36,264 nucleotides of DNA from CAZEVY01 sp964515555 (lineage in GTDB: Bacteria; Acidobacteriota; Terriglobia; Bryobacterales; Bryobacteraceae): assembly GCA_964515555.1 (NCBI GenBank), contig CAZEVY010000049.1, positions 1 through 36,264 of the forward strand. Reading direction: 5' to 3'. Made by a program: the position numbers and the translations under genes. A model generated the notes under the pieces. It ran no database searches. It worked only from the letters and a program-made list of their open reading frames with translations, and was not told the DNA's origin. The number at the start of each line of letters is the position of its first letter. The first letter of the stretch is position 1. This document shows positions 34,961 through 36,264 of this stretch, one piece after another.

Positions 34961-35626
34961 ATGCGCCTCGCGATACTCGCGGCAACGTTCGCGGCCGCCT
35001 TACTCGCCCAGCGCTCGGCTGCGCGCGGCGACCCGAAGGCCAAGCCCACCGACTACCCGTCGCACGCGCAGGTGGAGCGGGCCGCGCTCGGCGCCGAATT
35101 CCTGCTGCGCAGCGTGACCGGATCGGACGGCGCGTTTCTCGCCGAGGATTACCTGGTGGTGGACGTGGCGCTGTTTCCCGCCAAGGGCGCGACGCTGGCG
35201 GTCGCGCTGGGGCACTTCCGGCTGCGGCTCAACGGGAAGAAGGAGACGCTCGCGCCCACGACGCCGGGGTTCGTCGCGGCCGCCTTCAAGTACCCGGACT
35301 GGGAGCGGCGTCCCGGCGTCGTCGCCACGGCGGGCCCGGTGATTATCGGCCGGCCCCGCACGACGGAGCGCTTTCCGGGCGACCCGCGGCCGGGCCAGGA
35401 GCGGCTGCCGAATCCTCCGCGCGCGCCCGATTCGTCGGGGGTCGAACGGGAGGAGCGCGCATCGCCCGCCGAGGTGGTGGTGAACGAGGCGCTGGCCGAG
35501 GGCGAGGTGGACCGCCCGGTGCGCGGCTTCGTCTATTTCTTCCACAAGGGCAAGACGAAGTCGCTCAAGAAGGTCGAGCTGCTATACGAGGGTCCGGCGG
35601 GGAAGGCTGCGCTGAGCTTGCAGTAG
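34961..35626 (+). CDS. hypothetical secreted protein
   Basis: The 221-residue protein starts at ATG 34961 with a signal peptide (MRLAILAATFAAALLAQRSAA). Residues about 45-115 look like a beta-rich domain (LVVDVALFPAKGATLAVALG, then HFRLRLNG). A charged Pro-rich linker follows (about 120-165), and then a second beta segment (RPVRGFVYFFHKGKTKSLKKVELLYEG). No named family was recognised; it resembles periplasmic proteins common in acidobacterial genomes only in style. It is the last gene of the + strand run. A 7-bp GC stem (34922-34944) precedes it in the 39-bp gap. Confidence 0.72.
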   Translation: MRLAILAATFAAALLAQRSAARGDPKAKPTDYPSHAQVERAALGAEFLLRSVTGSDGAFLAEDYLVVDVALFPAKGATLAVALGHFRLRLNGKKETLAPTTPGFVAAAFKYPDWERRPGVVATAGPVIIGRPRTTERFPGDPRPGQERLPNPPRAPDSSGVEREERASPAEVVVNEALAEGEVDRPVRGFVYFFHKGKTKSLKKVELLYEGPAGKAALSLQ

Positions 35627-36032
35627 ATGGTGCGGATGAGAGGAGATTGCAGGGCGTGGAAACCTAACCCCTTCGCGCGGATCATTGCGGGGGGAGCGCA
35701 CCCGGAGCTAAGCCTCCTCGCATTAATGTGTTCAAGCGGGAGATGAGCGGACAGTTGGGCACCGCGGAAGCGGTGCGTGTGGCGGCGTCTCCGGTGGTAG
35801 ATTTGGGCTTTCCAGAGACTCAAACAACCATCAAAAGGACGCCACCTCATGAACACCAGGGAGAAGCTTATCAAAGGCTCGCATGAAGGGGATAACTTCC
35901 GAGTGGCCGACGATCCAGGAGCAACTGGCCGCACGGCATTTCGGTAGCTTGATCGTTACACGACCAGATGGATAGTTCCCGAGTCGCGCGATCCAGCCAA
36001 GACCCAGCCGTTGCAGCCGCTTCGTTGGGCGT
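35627..36032. other. gene-poor stretch with no convincing gene
   Basis: About 400 bp follow the last + strand gene. Frames here are short and show no starts with good ribosome sites, apart from the scrap at 35849. The composition is less GC-rich than the neighbouring genes. This is consistent with decayed mobile DNA between the chromosomal genes and the integron-type attC site. Confidence 0.6.
35849..35947 (+). mobile_element. possible 5' scrap of an IS481-like transposase gene
   Basis: ATG 35849 opens a 32-residue frame beginning MNTREKLIK, which resembles, from memory, the first residues of IS481-type transposases (MNTREKL...). The resemblance ends after about nine codons and a TAG follows at 35945. 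The upstream bases carry a GACGCC element near the start (35838-35843) but no confirmed terminal repeat. The case rests on very few residues. Confidence 0.22.
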
Positions 36033-36033
36033 C

Positions 36034-36099
36034 GCCTAACGTTTCGCCGATAAGCTGCGGGCGCCGAAGGCGACCGGCAGCTTCATCGGCCTGTTAGGC
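36034..36099 (-). mobile_element. integron attC recombination site
   Basis: Core boxes GCCTAAC (36034-36040) and GTTAGGC (36093-36099) match RYYYAAC/GTTRRRY. Inside, GCCGATAAGCTGC (36046-36058) pairs with GCAGCTTCATCGGC (36077-36090), leaving one unpaired base (C36084), the extrahelical base that gives attC its polarity. The spacers are unequal (5 and 2 bases), and the loop holds a CGCC-GAA-GGCG hairpin (36062-36072). The extra base lies in the arm that is leftmost on the - strand, so the site reads on the - strand, downstream of the terC-like gene. Total length is 66 bp. No integrase gene is in the window. Confidence 0.8.
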
Positions 36100-36264
36100 G
36101 GCGCTCAGCACGGCGATCGCCAATCAAGGACACGGCGACACCTGCAGCCAGAATCAGGAGCACGACTCCAAGCAGGTAGAAGTTGAAGCCGTTGCCGAGC
36201 AGTTCCTTGAGCCACTTCGCCGTCAGCATCTTCACGCCCACGACCATCAACACCAAGGCGAGCG
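36083..36264 (-). CDS. TerC-family membrane protein, C-terminal part only
   Basis: The frame enters from the right edge and gives 59 full codons before TGA (36085-36083), inside the attC site. The residues LALVLMVVGVKMLTAKW and FNFYLLGVVLLILAAGVAVS give two hydrophobic segments typical of the TerC/Alx C-terminus, ending in a charged tail (IGDRRAERRLTGR). TerC proteins are inner-membrane proteins linked to metal (Mn, tellurite) homeostasis. Identification rests on this fragment. The stop codon inside an attC of matching polarity is what a cassette-borne gene would show. Confidence 0.65.
   Translation of the reverse strand, partial: LALVLMVVGVKMLTAKWLKELLGNGFNFYLLGVVLLILAAGVAVSLIGDRRAERRLTGR

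Noticed and set aside
35665..35765. CCTAAC ... GTTGGGC pair as another attC
   Set aside because: The interior of about 90 bp shows no L-box pairing or hairpin.
36024..36030. GTTGGGC next to the attC as a core box of a second attC
   Set aside because: It fits GTTRRRY (and GCCCAAC on the other strand), but no partner box with a palindromic interior was found within the usual length.

Overview
The window is one GC-rich, densely coded stretch of bacterial chromosome. The gene content points to an acidobacterium of the Solibacter/Bryobacter type. It has a PSCyt1/DUF1549/DUF1553 protein next to a DUF1501 protein, a secreted DUF1080 protein, an Oar-like TonB-type receptor with an N-terminal carboxypeptidase-like domain, many secreted proteins with short signal peptides, and dispersed GC-rich repeats. 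The taxonomic assignment is an inference from gene families; there is no rRNA gene, tRNA gene or CRISPR array here.

Layout. 1-5.3 kb, + strand: the 3' part of a type II NADH dehydrogenase, then the two-gene PSD/DUF1501 unit. 5.3-5.4 kb: a convergent intergenic region with a perfect 26-bp inverted repeat. 5.4-7.4 kb, - strand: an APC permease translationally coupled to DUF1080. 7.6-11 kb, +: the large outer-membrane receptor. 11-13.5 kb, -: LigD with PE-ligase-polymerase order. 13.7-14.3 kb, -: DUF3788 and a 5'-truncated SnoaL/DUF4440 remnant. 14.4-15.4 kb, +: a metallo-beta-lactamase-fold protein. 15.5-21.8 kb, +: ku followed 10 bp later by five overlapping inositol-catabolism genes (Gfo/Idh/MocA dehydrogenase, iolB, iolE, iolD, iolC). 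21.7-24.2 kb, -: murB, whose 3' end overlaps iolC by 95 bp, and xseA. 24.2-29.3 kb, +: glnA with a structured leader, a MOSC protein and a secreted DUF4091 protein. 29.3-32.3 kb, -: a YkgJ-type cysteine-cluster protein, leucyl aminopeptidase and a secreted double-VOC protein. 32.35-35.6 kb, +: an exported class V aminotransferase-like protein, a NicO-type metal transporter and two unrecognised genes. 35.6-36.26 kb: a gene-poor stretch with a possible insertion-sequence scrap, a well-formed integron attC site and the 3' end of a terC-family gene.

How the genes work together. LigD and Ku form a complete two-component bacterial NHEJ system, split by about 2 kb of unrelated genes. The iol genes cover conversion of inositol to 2-deoxy-5-keto-gluconate-6-phosphate, but the last steps (iolJ, iolA) are not in the window. 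The receptor, permease, DUF1080, PSD/DUF1501 and DUF4091 genes suggest growth on complex carbohydrate.

The strongest non-routine signals are four: the glnA leader, where one segment can pair either with an upstream hairpin or with the Shine-Dalgarno; the attC site overlapping a terC stop codon; the antisense overlap of the conserved ends of iolC and murB; and ku as apparent first gene of an inositol operon.
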